Positions 35,650-47,770 are shown, numbered from the stretch's first letter. The stretch: DNA of 64,000 bases from Owenia fusiformis (GCA_903813345.2 CAIIXF020000011.1:22427754-22491753); one strand, 5' to 3'. The notes: generated by a model from the sequence alone, not told the origin. A program made the numbers and translations.

Positions 35650-36740
35650 CTTGGTCTTGGCCAAACCCGGGTGGCCAAATCGTGAAAAGTAACAAATGAT
35701 GTCAAGTAACATCTTTATTTCATTTGTCCCTTTTTGCAAACATTTAATCTAAAAATCCAGTTTTTTTCCTATCTGAAATATTGATGCAGACACGCATTTC
35801 CGAAAATTGCAATACAACTTAACTTGAAAAACAGCCACTCCACGGAGTAGCAAATCCCACCGAACGAAACGTATTTTGATGATTAGTGGCCATCTTAAAA
35901 GTTGAACAGAGCATTAGAGGTGAAAAACGATTTTCAAAACTCTGTAACTTTAATGTTCACAAAGTAAACTAAACACTTAGCGTGCAAATAGTAAGACATG
36001 CAATTCAATTTTCCATGTCAAAACATTTTTAGGTAAATCTTTTACTAAATAGATATCATGTGATCTGAATTATGAGAGAATAAATAAATAAATTTCGAAA
36101 TGTATACTTCCTAAATAGCATCACATGGCCTGATGGCAGCACAGGTTTTTAAAAATGCATCGTTAATGCATGGAATTAAATTAGATGGTTGAAATAGTAT
36201 GATACCTTTTACTTGCTATAGAATGCAGTATGTTATACAGAGGGAATTTATTGTTTGTTGTGATGGTCAGCTGGAGACAATAATCTTTAAAAAATCTTAT
36301 CAACTAGTGGGAAAAAATATTTGGAGAATTAAACAATATTTTCAAACTCTGCACGAGGCCTTCAACCAAAATTCCACGTTGTGTATCGCGAACAATTTTG
36401 GACAGTTGTATTTGCACTCGATCTTCTTCAAAAGTTTGTCTCCAATCATTTGCCAGTTTCAAAACTATTGTAATCAGATATAATTACTGAACAAAATCAA
36501 GATCAAAACGACCCTGATTTACGATTCTATGACAATTTCCGGTCGCTAAATATTTGGAGGGATGTGTGTATAAACCAGTTTCTTTAAGAATAAAATAATC
36601 ATCACCAATGTTACTGTTTTTTGCCATTTAATACCGTATACTGTCGATCGGTTAAGTATTTGTACTAATGTTGTATGGACCAAGATCTTACCAATTTTAC
36701 CTTATTTGATGTTTTCATTTATCGTTCATGACTAGAATGA
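35650..36740. other. Spacer between duplication units 1 and 2
   Basis: No gene recognised. The CCACTCCACGGAGTAGCA motif near 35835 resembles CAACTCCACGGAGTAGCA near 13875, suggesting an interspersed repeat. The frame 36199-36483 has no family features. Confidence 0.35.
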
Positions 36741-37982
36741 ATAAACGTGTGGTTATAGTTTAAAATATTCGGCTTTTGTTTTCATTTCGCAAATCAATTG
36801 AAAATCAATCAAGACCAAAATTGTTAGAAAGCGGCATTAACAAAAGTAAGCTATTGTCTTATATTACATAGTTTACTTAGTACTTCTCCACTTTTGCACC
36901 AGATTTCGATTTTTGCAATTTCTATTTCCTGTACCCTTAAGAGTATACAAATGCAATTTCCATCATGTGTAATCTACTCGAGTCCTGTGTGCTATTTGTA
37001 AATATCATGAATGTCCATCTATCCTCCAAGACAAAACAGATTTGGAAGCACATATTACTTCTCCCTGGATTGTCCTATACGTTTCATGAACAATGGATGA
37101 TTTTGAATCTATTCTGATTGGGAGAAGAATACGCTATTGACCTTTTTATGCCAGAGTATATTGGGAATGTATATTTCTAAAATGTGTGTCCTGACATGTT
37201 TTGTACATAATGACTTTACTTTGGTTTTGATTTGTCGTGGTCTTTTTGGTTTTGTTGATTGTGATAGTGACTGATAAATGATCATGGGCCATGTTTTCCC
37301 GATGACTCTCGCTCCTCGCTGTTGTGACGTTTTGTTATAATTGTTGATTATATGTACTTACAATACAACGTTATCGAGGCAACTGTTTAAATATATGACA
37401 TCCTCTTTTTGCCTCGCCTCTTCAAATTTGCCTCGTTGGAATCATTGGAAGAGAATAATCATCTCAGTGTGATGGTAAACCATTGACCTTGTAATGATTT
37501 ATCTCGATGTGTTGTGACATAGTTTGATTAATTTTTCTCAGTTATATCATAAATATGTTATATCCTATTGAAATATTTTCAATGTTCTCATAGAGTTTTA
37601 CTTGTACATTGAGTGAACATATCGATAATTTGACATTCGATAAAAACGTAGTCTTGTTGGAGGATATAGTTTCCGTTTATATTCTTCTTGTATAACAGAG
37701 ATGTTGATTTTATTGAAAGACAAGAACATTTTGCCAGAGATCTGATTTTGAAAAAGTAGATAAAGTATTTCTATTTTGTTGGAACGGTCTACCACATTAT
37801 TAAAATTTCCCGCCATTTTTCAAATAAAAGTTGAAATTTTTAATCACCAAATGTTCGACTATCCAGTGGAAAACACATTAATTTTTACATTTTAACACTA
37901 TTGCGAAGATTAAACAAAACTTATTACAATAATAAAATGTCATATTGAATGTGCCACTTAAATGTTGCAGCATATCAAAAAA

Positions 37983-38042
37983 TGTTGCACCCTAAGTGAC
38001 ATCATCGTGAAGTCTCATCGTGATGTCATTTGGGGTGCAGGC
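37983..38042. repeat. Inverted repeat of about 28 bp per arm
   Basis: GTTGCACCCTAAGTGACATC pairs imperfectly with GATGTCATTTGGGGTGCAGG across a short centre containing TCATCGTGA boxes. Could be a tiny MITE or a local hairpin. Confidence 0.45.
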
Positions 38043-38537
38043 AGTTTTTGAAAAAATTCCTCGGGTTTCAATGAGAAATAATTAAAATTTCAAAATGAAT
38101 ATTTCTTTGAACCATTTTCATGCATGGAGAAGTTCATTTCTCGCTGACCAATTTCTCGACAAAAGTTAAGTGAGGACTGAGGTGATGGTGATGGCCATCT
38201 CTTAAAACCAAGAATTACCAAATACATAAATACTTAGTGCGATATCAACTCCTGGCATCGATAAATGCACCTAAAATAAGAGCAATAGTGAATAAAAATC
38301 ATTAAATACCGAAATTAGAAATTTAAACCTGTCAATTTGTCAATACTATTTTGATTTGGGATCCTGCTGCCTTTTCTAAGTATGAGAAGGAAACATGTGC
38401 CATCGATCATTTGCCAGGGCAGAGAGAGAGAAACTAATGCAATGGAGCGGGAGTGGTAATGAAAATACAAAATATGTAAATAACTGCAAAGGATATATTT
38501 AAAAGTCATCTCATAATTGTAACATTGAAAAGTAACT

Positions 38538-41500
38538 ATGGTTGCTAAGAGTGATATTTTAAGAACAAAGTGTGGAATAAACGCGACTATTTACCTACTG
38601 TTCGCATGGCAAGGTACGTATAAGTCGACAATAGTAGAATTTGAATTAAAAAGTGCGCCACTATTGAAGAATCTGTTGGCGTGCTTCCGAGGACACTTTG
38701 ACCCCGACTTTGACTACGATACGTTGGGATTTTTTATCAATTGTGAGAAATCATTTTCAACAACTCTAGATATATTGACATCTTGACTGACTTATTTTCG
38801 TTTCTCACACAAAAAGGCAATATCGGAGGGTGACTCGTGTTGAAGCTGATTCCGTTTAAGAAATTGGCAACTGAAAAAAGCATGACATTTCTACAAATAG
38901 AACAAGTCACCACGTGCCATTTTACAGGCGCCGGCCGCCGTACGTCAACCGCCAGACGTCGTCACAAAAACGGAGACCATATTTCACTAAATGTACAATA
39001 AGGGAAACATGATGTAATCGAGTTATCTAACTCTGTTTTAACAAGGACAACAAGGCATTATGCAAATTGTCACTACATGCCATTTGTTACAGACGCCGAC
39101 GCCGTCATAAAAAAAAGGAGACCATAACAATATATCACAACCGTATATAGCAATGTCCTTACAATATAGATAGGACGTAGAATGCAATTATTTTTACAAG
39201 AACTTTTTTATAAGAACTTTGGCCTATTTATGACAAGTCACTTATGTAAAATGATCCATATACTTTTCAGGCTTATGCTATGTCGAGGCCGGAAATCGAT
39301 GTCCAAGCGTGATTGGATATGTACTTCCATTACAATCTAATCATGGCAGGTATCTAAATATTCTTACCAACTTCACAATCCCCTGTTCCGGGTTCATCAT
39401 TGGCTGGGAGTACCAACTTGTATCAAATAGTGAGCCATTCTGGATAGCCGTGTTAACACCATTGGGGGACAAGTTATTTACGGTCCGGCATATTGTAGAG
39501 ATGCCACCAATACAAGTCGGCTTCAATCGAATAGAAAGTCAGGGGCTGGAGGTAATGAAGCACTTCGTTTGATCGTATTCTTTCACTTTCAGAAAAATAT
39601 GATAATATATTAATATGATATCTTCGTAATTGTTTTCATACTATATTCAAGTTTGTCCCCTTAAATACAGCATTTGAGAATTAGAAATAATTTGATTCTT
39701 TGTCAATTATGTCTCAGATTTAATTCTACACAGAAAGAAACGACAAATTGTCTGGTTGTTATTTTGTTTTACTTTCCTATGCTGTTTCTCAAAATACATT
39801 CGCCATTTTCGTCCAGTGTGCACATTTTTTTATAAATATCATACGCATAATTAGATTATACTTGTAAACGTGTTCCATCTCTTGAAATATGCAGATATGG
39901 ATGAAAAAATTACAAAGATAAAGGACCATATATTGTTACAGAACACACCAATAAGAAGAAAGCATCTGAGACAGTAGTACACGCGTTACAATGAAAACAC
40001 TAACTTTCCAAAACCATTATCTAACGTGATCAGAAACAATGTCTAATACCCCCTCCCCAACCATTCAAATACCATTATCACAATCCGGGACCACAAAACC
40101 AAAATACATTTTATTCATACTGAAGTCATAACAATACATTTCAAAGAATAAAGGACGATTTTCGGTTTGGAGAACCAAATTCATCTGCAAAGATTATCAA
40201 CGTCGCCAAAGATTTTCAAATTTTAAGGTTTTGTAGATTCAAATGTCCTGTTTCGCACACTTAAGTTTTAATTGATGGTATTATTTTTGATTTTTCATGA
40301 AAATATTAGCGAACCCCCTACGTCGATTTTTGGCGACATTGATAAAGTCGAAAAATGCAGATGAATTTGGTTCTCCAAACCGAAAATCGTCTTTGGTTTT
40401 CCAAACCGAAAATCGTCCTTTATATTGAACATGTATTGTTAGATAATCTAATTGGTATTAGCCTAATGTCATTCTGCTGCACTCTATGGACTTTTAGCCA
40501 AGATTATACACTGGCCTTACATACAATACACATATTTGTTTGTGCTTCCGTTGCCTGTTCGAAATGAAAACGTGTTATTGTAAATTGAGCTCTTAACAAA
40601 TCGAGAGTGTAGATTAAATGCGAGGTTGGAACGAAAGTTAACAGTGATTGTGAGATTTCTATTATTCTTATAGGTGGACCGTGGTGATATCTTGTCTGTT
40701 ATATTCTCTGACAAAACCCAAAAAGGTGGAATAGCAAACGAGCAAAGTAAAGTCAAATCACCTATACTGAAACCAGACCAGTACTATGATGTCTTGGCAA
40801 CTGGTCGTCACTATTTTGTTGAAAATACTAATGTTAATGACGTTCTAGATATGAACCGAGATGGCGTTGTAACGTTGACAAGAGGGTATGCATTCAGGCC
40901 TCTACTTTCATACGGTAAGCTGTCGACACATTAAGTCGAGATAAGTTATCGGAAAAGAACATTTCATTGAAATATTCTTATTTTGTTGCACTTAGTAATA
41001 TACAGAATGGTCGAAAATGTCATTTTCTGAGAAACATTGTTCGTTAGAAAACTAGAAAGAAAACTATTGTGTCAAAAACTGTGTTTAAGTTTTTAAGAAT
41101 TCTAATGTATTTTCCAAAATTATAGTTCATGTTACTAATATAATTTAAACCTTATAAAATTATTATATGGTTCATCGCTTTGAGACTAACAATAGGCCAA
41201 CCCCTACGTAAAATAAGGACTGGGAAATAACAGCTTTTTGATTGATCACAAAGCAAAAATTTATATCGAAATTTCTTGGATCCTGGATAAACCTTAAATT
41301 GTACTATATCCCGGCAACCACCACCAATGCATATGGATTTGTATTAGTATTTGATTACAAATGATATTCGGGTGAAATACAAACCCTTACCCCGCACTCT
41401 GTACATGATGTTAACTATACTAAGTATAGCAATGCTTTTGTATATCGATACTTTACATTATGAATACTTCGAAGCAATTTGTTTGTTAGATATACCTCCA

Positions 41501-41740
41501 AAAAGATCGTTTACTGTCGTAAAGGTGGCGGAAGACTCGACTGTTATTGATCACGTTATTAGAAAATTTGCTGTTAGAAGTAACAAAGAGTGCTCTGTGT
41601 TGTGTCTAGAAGAGTGGCGTTGTCTCTCCTACAGCTACATAAAACTGGCAAAGGAATGTGTACTGCACGATGTCGACGATAAGGATGACTCTGTGATTCA
41701 AATAGAGCAAGGAACCGATTTATATTACATCACATCTTGA
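38538..41740 (+). CDS. Secreted PAN/apple-domain protein, paralogue 2 (four exons, 282 aa)
   Basis: Exons 38538-38613, 39271-39551, 40674-40914 and 41490-41740 give 282 codons plus TGA with the same phases as its neighbours. The signal peptide exon is nearly identical to paralogue 1. Exon 2 starts GLCYVEAGNRCPSVIGYVLP, keeping the cysteines at CY, RCP and IPCSG. Exon 4 keeps the four PAN cysteines (KECSVLC, WRCLSYSY, KECVLHD) but starts DIPPKRSF instead of ESGRAF because its acceptor lies in diverged sequence. Intron 2 carries a private MITE (40149-40422). A likely secreted binding protein of unknown ligand, with no break. The C-terminal LYYITS replaces FYAVYSM of paralogue 1, as in paralogue 3 (LYSITS). 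Confidence 0.85.
40149..40422. mobile_element. MITE in intron 2 of paralogue 2
   Basis: ATAAAGGACGATTTTCGGTT at the left end is matched by its inverse at the right end, and about 40 bp of inverted repeat (through TCATCTGCA) are recognisable. The right terminal box is doubled (CCAAACCGAAAATCGTC twice, near 40375 and 40400). Absent from the same intron of paralogues 1 and 3. Confidence 0.72.
41003..41401. mobile_element. TA-flanked MITE in intron 3 of paralogue 2
   Basis: Diverged counterpart of 34793-35244 and 54008-54271: left end CAGAATGGTCGAAAATGTC, right end CCCGCACTCTG, flanked by TA. Shared position means shared ancestry with the duplicated gene. Confidence 0.65.
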
Positions 41741-42725
41741 TGGTTTGACCAAGTGATATGCTTCTAGCGACAACAACAAAAATGAGCTCTGTTCTATCCC
41801 TACATATACTCACGAATAGAGCTGTTAATTTATTTATACAAGGCTACTATACATTGAATTGATCGGCCCGAATTTGTTCATTAGTTGAGACTAAGTCAAG
41901 TCTTTTTTACTTCTGAATTAGAGTTGCATCTTTACAGGAAACTATTTTTGTATATCAGACTTTTACCTCATATTTTACAGCAGCGTGTATCTTGTAACTT
42001 CACGAAAAATATGATTTACTCCTATGCAAAATTAGATGTTTGTTGTTGGTATACAATAAACTATTGACCTTAAATTTCTTTGACTCTCATGGCGACCACC
42101 TGGAAATTTGGACAATGTAATTGGAAATAATTCATTTACACAGAGGATGTTTCCATCAGGAAGCCCGAACGGGGGCTATCGTTTTTGTAGTTATTATCTA
42201 TTTCAAGAGGCCCATTAAAGAGCCACCTATGGTTTTGTAGTTATTATATTTATTCATTTATTATTCTTTTTAGCACGTTGTTGTACTTCATGCTCCTATT
42301 AGGAACTTGGGCTGGACTTGTAGGGAAATAACTTCATATAATATGAAGGTCAAGCTCCAATGTCAAAATCTAGGTCTATTCTCGATTTTTTAAGTTATTC
42401 AAAATTTGTCCTTTTACATGTTACACTTCATTATTTCTTGAAATCAATTCATTTGTAACTGGATTTTAGCATAGATTGTCCCCATAATTCTTAAAAAGCT
42501 ATAACATAATACGCTGAACGATGCGGTTTGTTTGAATAAGTCAAAAACACAATTTATCAGGCTCAACACAGCATATCTGTGGTCATCTCATGGTCCATTA
42601 TCTGACTTGAGTTAAACATATTTCAAACATATTTCTGATTTAAGACCCCATATTCCATGATCTACATGAACCAGCTGTTCCAAAACATAAGACAAGAAAA
42701 CGTTTGTTTGGGTAATGAAAAACTT

Positions 42726-43679
42726 TTACATTGAATGTATGCGGACATAACGACGAATTGCTTTTGACTTCCATCTACCCATTTTTGAAACTTGTTCTTC
42801 AGAACATCGGTGTTTAGAGATTAAATCTGTTGTTCTGCCGATACGAAAACAATGCGATGAATATCTTGATTTATCCAGGCCTGCGCCCAATACAGCAGAT
42901 TCCAATAATTTGCAGAATTGCTGTCTCGTTACTGGACTTCCATCCTTATGAATAAACAAATGCTTTTTAGCATTTTGGCCTCTCAATTTTATATATTCTC
43001 GCATTCGTCTAACGGCACAAATCATCTTGGATGGATTATGTTCGATGTGAAGTCGAAAAGGTAAATTAGATGTATTATGCTTATAGTCTTCGAAAGTTAC
43101 GATGATGTATTTTTTACTCAATTCAATACTATTCAATGATAAAGCATGTTTTGATTTCCCCCCAGCCGTCATTTCAGACAATCTTAGAAAAGCGTGATAA
43201 GCTAAACTAAACATTGCTGAATACATCACAGTCTCGTAATTTGAAAGCGAAAAATTGATAACTGACAACGTTTTTAATAATTTTGTTAACACCTCGTCTG
43301 TGATTGGCATTCTTCTATCGGAGGTAGGGGCATTTTTTAAAGCCCCTTTTAGCATTTTCCTAATCAAATAATCGTCTGCCGGGTCCGGCTTGTTATTTAT
43401 TTTGTGGAAATAAGAAATTCCTGAAACGGTTGTTATGATTGTTGCCCCCGCATACTTTTCCAGAGATAAGTGTGCAATAAATGATCTTAGCATTGTTTTG
43501 TTAATTGGAAATAGTTTAGCTTTGGTTGACTTTGTAAAATCATTGTGAAAATCAATGTATTTCTTCCATGCCCTTATGTATGTCTCTTTTGTTGATTCTG
43601 CCATGGAGTCATTTATTAACTTATTGATTCTGTCTTTAATTTCGGAATTAAAATTTCCGCTGGTTCCTGGTTGAGCCAC
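42726..43679 (-). CDS. Tyrosine recombinase of the DIRS/Ngaro-type element
   Basis: A 317-residue frame with an N-terminal SAM-like DNA-binding region and a C-terminal catalytic domain containing the HCFRIGRTT box and MGRWKSKAIRRYVRI, the pattern of DIRS-order recombinases. In this family the enzyme integrates a circular DNA intermediate without target duplication. Overlaps the reverse-transcriptase frame upstream. Confidence 0.85.
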   Translation of the reverse strand: MAQPGTSGNFNSEIKDRINKLINDSMAESTKETYIRAWKKYIDFHNDFTKSTKAKLFPINKTMLRSFIAHLSLEKYAGATIITTVSGISYFHKINNKPDPADDYLIRKMLKGALKNAPTSDRRMPITDEVLTKLLKTLSVINFSLSNYETVMYSAMFSLAYHAFLRLSEMTAGGKSKHALSLNSIELSKKYIIVTFEDYKHNTSNLPFRLHIEHNPSKMICAVRRMREYIKLRGQNAKKHLFIHKDGSPVTRQQFCKLLESAVLGAGLDKSRYSSHCFRIGRTTDLISKHRCSEEQVSKMGRWKSKAIRRYVRIHSM

Positions 43680-45439
43680 GGTGCAATATTTCGGGCCCTT
43701 TCTATCTGAAAACGAGAAATTGCATCAGCAAGATCGTTTTTTGAAGTTGAAATATATTCTGTTTTTACTAATATATTTTCTTTAAGACATGATAATATTA
43801 GTTGCCTAAGTAAAGACATTGTTTGTTTATTTTTAGATGTCATGTTATTAATCGCCTGACAAATAACTTGGTTATCGCATCGAATTAGCAGTTTATGGTT
43901 TCTAAACAGTTTTGACCAGGTCATTATGCTAATAACTATAGGCATTAATTCTTTGGTTGAGATATCTAGTTGTTTTGTATTATCTGACCATGGCATAAAA
44001 AACCATTTTGACCGAAATACTCCCCCGCAGCCTATGTTTCCACTTGCATCGGTGAATAGTTGTAAGGTATTGGAATCTACAAATTGCTTGTTCATAAAGA
44101 ATGAGACACCGTTGTAATCTTTCAAAAATACATGCCACATCTCGAGATCTTTTCGGGCTTCCTTAGTTATATGGATTTGTTTGAATTTGTTTCTTTTGTT
44201 TCTACTGCTGTAGATTGATAGACCTAGCAAATCATACAATCTTCGAAGAGCGACGCGTCCAGGGCGTACCACCCTCGTTGCGAAAGCGAATTTGCCTAGC
44301 ATTGACTCCAATTCATGTTGTAAAATGTATTTGCATTTCCTATATTTATCGACGGCTAGTTGGAGCGGTTGCAATTTATCCAAAGGTAAGCGAGCCTCCC
44401 ACGCATTCGTGTCTAATTCAATGCCAAATACGGTCAATATTGGTGACGGGCCGCAAGTCTTGGATGTCTTAATTGGCATTTGTATTTTTTCCGCAATTCT
44501 TAAAAATTTTGCAAGGTCTTCGGCGCATTTTGAGGAGTTCGGTGGACCTATTATGACAAAATCGTCCAGCAAGTGTGCAATATATTGAATATTGAATTTT
44601 GATCGAGCAATAAATTCCACTGCTGTACTGAAAGATTCAAAAATGCTACATGATGATGAACACCCCATTGGAAGTGTTTTATCAAAGTAGAATTGCCCCT
44701 CCCATATTATGCCTAAAAGATGATGATCATTTTTGTGAATGGGAATAATTTTAAAGCTGTTTTCAACATCTGTTTTTGCAATCAATGACCCTCTGCCATT
44801 AAGTTGAATCAGATCAATTACAGTGTCGATTGTTTGATAAGTAACTGCCGAATCATTTGACGATATTCCATCATTAACCGACCTTCCGTCTGGGAAACTC
44901 AAATCATGAATGATTCTATATTTTCCTGGCTCTTTCTTTGGAATTCTTCCCAATGGGCTTATCTTGAATTTGTTTTCAAAACACAATGGCGGTTCTTTGA
45001 AAGGACCGATCATTCTCCCTAAGTTGATTTCGTTTTGCAAATAAGCCATGACTTCAGAACTTGCGTCATTTGCTGAGGAATGATTTCGCTCAACCTGATT
45101 TGAAAAAATATTAAAGTCTTCATTACATCGAATTCTAAAGCCCTGAGTAAAACCGTCTATTAATTGTTTGGCCTTATCAGGATAATAGCCCTCTAAAAGA
45201 ATTGAAAGTATTTTAACATTTATTGGAGTTTTTATGCTATCATCATAGGCATGTTCTGAACGTGATATTGAATTCCAATCGGTAGTTTCGAGATTATTGG
45301 CATTTGGTACTAGGTTTGTGCTCTTTGTCGCACTTTTTGCAAGGGTGTATGTATGAGCAGGAATTTCCTCTAGGGCATTTTCCCTGGTTTGCGAAAGTGT
45401 AGCAGTGCCCTTCAGGCACTCGTTTGATTGTTTTGCCAC
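43616..45439 (-). CDS. Reverse transcriptase-RNase H of the DIRS/Ngaro-type element
   Basis: A 607-residue frame. The central part has reverse-transcriptase motifs (DLSFPDGRSVND, LPMGCSSSCSIFE and HLLDDFVIIG, the catalytic Asp pair). The C-terminal third has an RNase H-like region (QLFTDASGNIGCGGVF). The N-terminal end overlaps the Gag-like frame. Confidence 0.87.
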   Translation of the reverse strand: MAKQSNECLKGTATLSQTRENALEEIPAHTYTLAKSATKSTNLVPNANNLETTDWNSISRSEHAYDDSIKTPINVKILSILLEGYYPDKAKQLIDGFTQGFRIRCNEDFNIFSNQVERNHSSANDASSEVMAYLQNEINLGRMIGPFKEPPLCFENKFKISPLGRIPKKEPGKYRIIHDLSFPDGRSVNDGISSNDSAVTYQTIDTVIDLIQLNGRGSLIAKTDVENSFKIIPIHKNDHHLLGIIWEGQFYFDKTLPMGCSSSCSIFESFSTAVEFIARSKFNIQYIAHLLDDFVIIGPPNSSKCAEDLAKFLRIAEKIQMPIKTSKTCGPSPILTVFGIELDTNAWEARLPLDKLQPLQLAVDKYRKCKYILQHELESMLGKFAFATRVVRPGRVALRRLYDLLGLSIYSSRNKRNKFKQIHITKEARKDLEMWHVFLKDYNGVSFFMNKQFVDSNTLQLFTDASGNIGCGGVFRSKWFFMPWSDNTKQLDISTKELMPIVISIMTWSKLFRNHKLLIRCDNQVICQAINNMTSKNKQTMSLLRQLILSCLKENILVKTEYISTSKNDLADAISRFQIERARNIAPWLNQEPAEILIPKLKTESIS

Positions 45440-46211
45440 TGTTGTTACGAAAACTAGACTTTACTGAATACGGCTCATTGCGTTTTGACTGTCGTTGACG
45501 CGATTTTGCGCTGTCAATTAAATCACGGTTTCTGGTGCCCCATGACAAGTTTGCCGAATTCTTATGCAAGCGGAAATTTTCGTCGTAAAGTTTAGCTACT
45601 TGAAACCCATATTCGACAGAAATTTCACGTATATCTTCAATATACTTCATTAAAGGACTGATTTGGTCAGAATGTACTTTACAATAGACTGCAATAAAAA
45701 CATGGAAGGCAGTACTCCATTGGTCGTACGTTTTAATCTCATGCCGTGGTTTTGACGGGTTGGTAGTTACCGACGACGCACGTTGTTTTATTGTGACCGT
45801 CAATTCACTTTCGCCTGGAATTTTGTCGAGCAGATGAGCTAGATTAATGTACTCGTTTGAAATGATCTTAACCACGATTTTTTTATCGACCCCACTCTCA
45901 AGGGGTATCCCAGTGGATAGAGGAATGAATTGATTAGAATTTAAAAAATCATTTGCTGCCGAGGATTCCTCACCTTGCTTAAGCAGCTCAGATATTGCCG
46001 ATGCAATATCTGATTTAGAGCCACTTGCTCCTGGTGAAAATGAAACTTCATCGTCGCTGTCAGAATCGGAGGCATTCACCTCCCGTAGGTCTTGAAGCTT
46101 TGGTGCCAGTCTTTCCAGGACTTTGTCTACGATTTCATCCACTTTTGATGATTTTCTGGATTTCACAGCCGTTGTCTCATTCTTTCTTTTTGTTCCCCTA
46201 GTTCTAGGCAT
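45294..46211 (-). CDS. Gag-like protein of the DIRS/Ngaro-type element
   Basis: A 305-residue frame starting with a basic, Lys/Arg-rich segment, an acidic SDSDSDDE stretch and a middle region resembling Gag-like proteins of Ngaro elements. It ends with a Cys/His-rich CCCH-type finger (GHCYTFANQGKCPRG onward) likely to bind nucleic acid. The assignment rests on position and composition more than on a diagnostic motif. Confidence 0.7.
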   Translation of the reverse strand: MPRTRGTKRKNETTAVKSRKSSKVDEIVDKVLERLAPKLQDLREVNASDSDSDDEVSFSPGASGSKSDIASAISELLKQGEESSAANDFLNSNQFIPLSTGIPLESGVDKKIVVKIISNEYINLAHLLDKIPGESELTVTIKQRASSVTTNPSKPRHEIKTYDQWSTAFHVFIAVYCKVHSDQISPLMKYIEDIREISVEYGFQVAKLYDENFRLHKNSANLSWGTRNRDLIDSAKSRQRQSKRNEPYSVKSSFRNNSGKTIKRVPEGHCYTFANQGKCPRGNSCSYIHPCKKCDKEHKPSTKCQ

Positions 46212-46911
46212 TGTTTACAAATCCTGAAACACGAATTTGAGGAACACGTAGTAATTCTGGCATTGCCTTTCGTTATTGTGGTAATGCAAAATTTAACAAT
46301 ATAAAGCCGACTCCCAATATTAAATATAATTCTCAACTAAGTATAGCAATTAATGCAGTCATTTTAATTATATAAATGACTATTGTCGAATATGCAGGAT
46401 GCTTTGAAAGTATAGTAATTAATTAATTTCCTAAAGGTGCGATGAATGATTGTGGTAAGAGATTGATCTTACCCAACGCTACCTTGCATTAAATACCCAT
46501 GTTAATGGATCATGTTCATTATAAATTATTGTTGGCCATGCATGTTGAATCGGCAGTATTCAGCATGATCCAAGTTATGGTAGAATCAGTAGTATTCTTC
46601 GCATAACATAATTAATTATTGCAGATGCGAGGAACAATTATGGTAAGGAATTGACCTAACCCCACGCCACCCCTCATGCTGCCGACAAGCGAGGCATTTC
46701 TGCATACACTAATTCTGTGCAATATATTATTTAGCCAAAGTGATGTAAAGTTATTTTAAATTCGTATAACTACTTAATCAATCAATTCCTACTCATCACT
46801 TATGGCTACCTAGCACTACTGATACTAGGAATTTATTTAATTTATATTTTGTATTACACTAATGTTTATAGATCAATTTAATATTGCGAGATGGACATGG
46901 CAAAACTCACT
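46212..46911. other. Spacer inside the DIRS/Ngaro-type element
   Basis: Non-coding sequence between the hydrolase and Gag-like frames. It holds an imperfect direct repeat about 185 bp apart (GCGATGAATGATTGTGGTAAG near 46440, GCGAGGAACAATTATGGTAAG near 46627), which could be part of the element's internal control region. Confidence 0.45.
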
Positions 46912-47532
46912 TTATGTTGTTTTATCCCGAGCGAAAATCAGAATTCTCTTCAGATTAGTAGCAAATTTTTGGTTTCCTTTCTCGGAGAGGTGAATGCCTT
47001 TCGCATCATATAGTTCGTCTACGTCATTGTAAAATCCTTGATTAGGGAAAGCACATATATGGGTATCGGAACTTGTAAGAATGTTTAATTTCTTATTCAT
47101 CGCGAGGCGTCTTCTCTCGTATAGTTCATATTTTGCTGTAGGTAATAGCCTTTTAAAAGCATGGCCAATTCCAACGAATTTTATGAAATCGAACCCCTCT
47201 AATAGAAACATTGCTAAACTGTATATCTTCACCGCTATATCGTTCTCGTTATAACGACGGCTGCTCAAATCGTTTCCTCCCAATTGTAGATAGACAATTC
47301 TTGGTCTGGATTTCTTTACTTCTGATGAAAGATATGCCTGTAAGCTCCTTTTTTGAAATCGGCTTTTTGAGTTGGAATTCCATCCAAAATTACCTCCGCG
47401 TATACCAAGAAAATGTAACTTAAATGAATCATCTAGGCTCAGATTTTTCAAATACTTCTGTTGGTGTTCATTTAACCAATGGATTAAAGAGTGTCCGAAA
47501 ACTAGAATTTTTGTCACAGGAGTCTCTGCCAT
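46912..47532 (-). CDS. SGNH/GDSL-type hydrolase frame associated with the retroelement
   Basis: A 206-residue frame. VFGHSLIHW carries the block I serine (GHS for GDS), YLQLGGNDLS the block III GxND, and KGIHLSEKGN the block V histidine, so the three landmarks of SGNH esterases are in order. It is on the same strand as, and just upstream of, the Gag-like frame. Hydrolase frames of this kind are reported in some Ngaro-type elements and some LINEs; their role in the life cycle is not established. Whether it belongs to the element here or is a neighbouring host gene rests on position. Confidence 0.75.
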   Translation of the reverse strand: MAETPVTKILVFGHSLIHWLNEHQQKYLKNLSLDDSFKLHFLGIRGGNFGWNSNSKSRFQKRSLQAYLSSEVKKSRPRIVYLQLGGNDLSSRRYNENDIAVKIYSLAMFLLEGFDFIKFVGIGHAFKRLLPTAKYELYERRRLAMNKKLNILTSSDTHICAFPNQGFYNDVDELYDAKGIHLSEKGNQKFATNLKRILIFARDKTT

Positions 47533-47672
47533 GTCCGATCTCGTATAAATTATAGTTACAAGTGGTGAAACAAATTGTACTCACCCTGTTATTATTTAGT
47601 TTTTCCTTCCCGGAATATATTTTCTCCTACTAGCTGTATAGTATTCACATATATCGAAGTGTAGACAATTTT

Positions 47673-47770
47673 TTAAATGTCCACAAGTATATCAATATAT
47701 TAAGTGTCCATAAGGATATAAATATATTAAATGTCCATAAGTGTATAAATATATTAATTGTTCATAAATG
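47673..47770. repeat. Short tandem repeat, units of about 27 bp
   Basis: Four imperfect units of AATGTCCATAAGTGTATAAA followed by TATATTA, lying just upstream of the hydrolase frame. Confidence 0.7.

Larger units (their letters stand above)
30600..35650 (+). repeat. Segmental duplication unit 1
   Basis: The first of three parallel units. A block with TTTTCATTTCGAAAATCAAT and GATTTCGATTTTTGCA (30660 on) recurs at 36780 and 49990. A block around TATATTTCTAAAATGTGT (31172) recurs at 37175 and 50770. Each is followed at a similar distance by a four-exon secreted-protein gene. The unit includes a private MITE at 31691. Boundaries are approximate. Confidence 0.7.
36740..42150 (+). repeat. Segmental duplication unit 2
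   Basis: Parallel to units 1 and 3 from the TTTTCATTTCGCAAATCAAT block (36780) through the gene at 38538-41740 and its downstream TTGACTCTCATGGCGACCACCTG (42080-42103). Similarity to unit 3 resumes at about 48590, showing that roughly 6.4 kb, including the retroelement, was inserted into the tail of this unit. Confidence 0.7.
42700..47560 (-). mobile_element. DIRS/Ngaro-type tyrosine-recombinase retrotransposon
   Basis: On the - strand, in order: an SGNH-hydrolase frame, a Gag-like frame with a zinc-finger end, a reverse transcriptase-RNase H frame and a tyrosine recombinase frame. The last three overlap slightly, an arrangement known for DIRS-like elements. A tyrosine recombinase in place of a DDE integrase puts it in the DIRS order, with Ngaro the nearest match by content. 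Terminal repeats were not resolved, so the ends are approximate. The coding parts look whole, with no breaks seen, which suggests a fairly young insertion. It lies inside the tail of duplication unit 2 and so arrived after the triplication. Confidence 0.8.

Noticed and set aside
44215-44588. + strand frames over the reverse-transcriptase region
   Set aside because: Antisense shadows of a recognised reverse-transcriptase frame.
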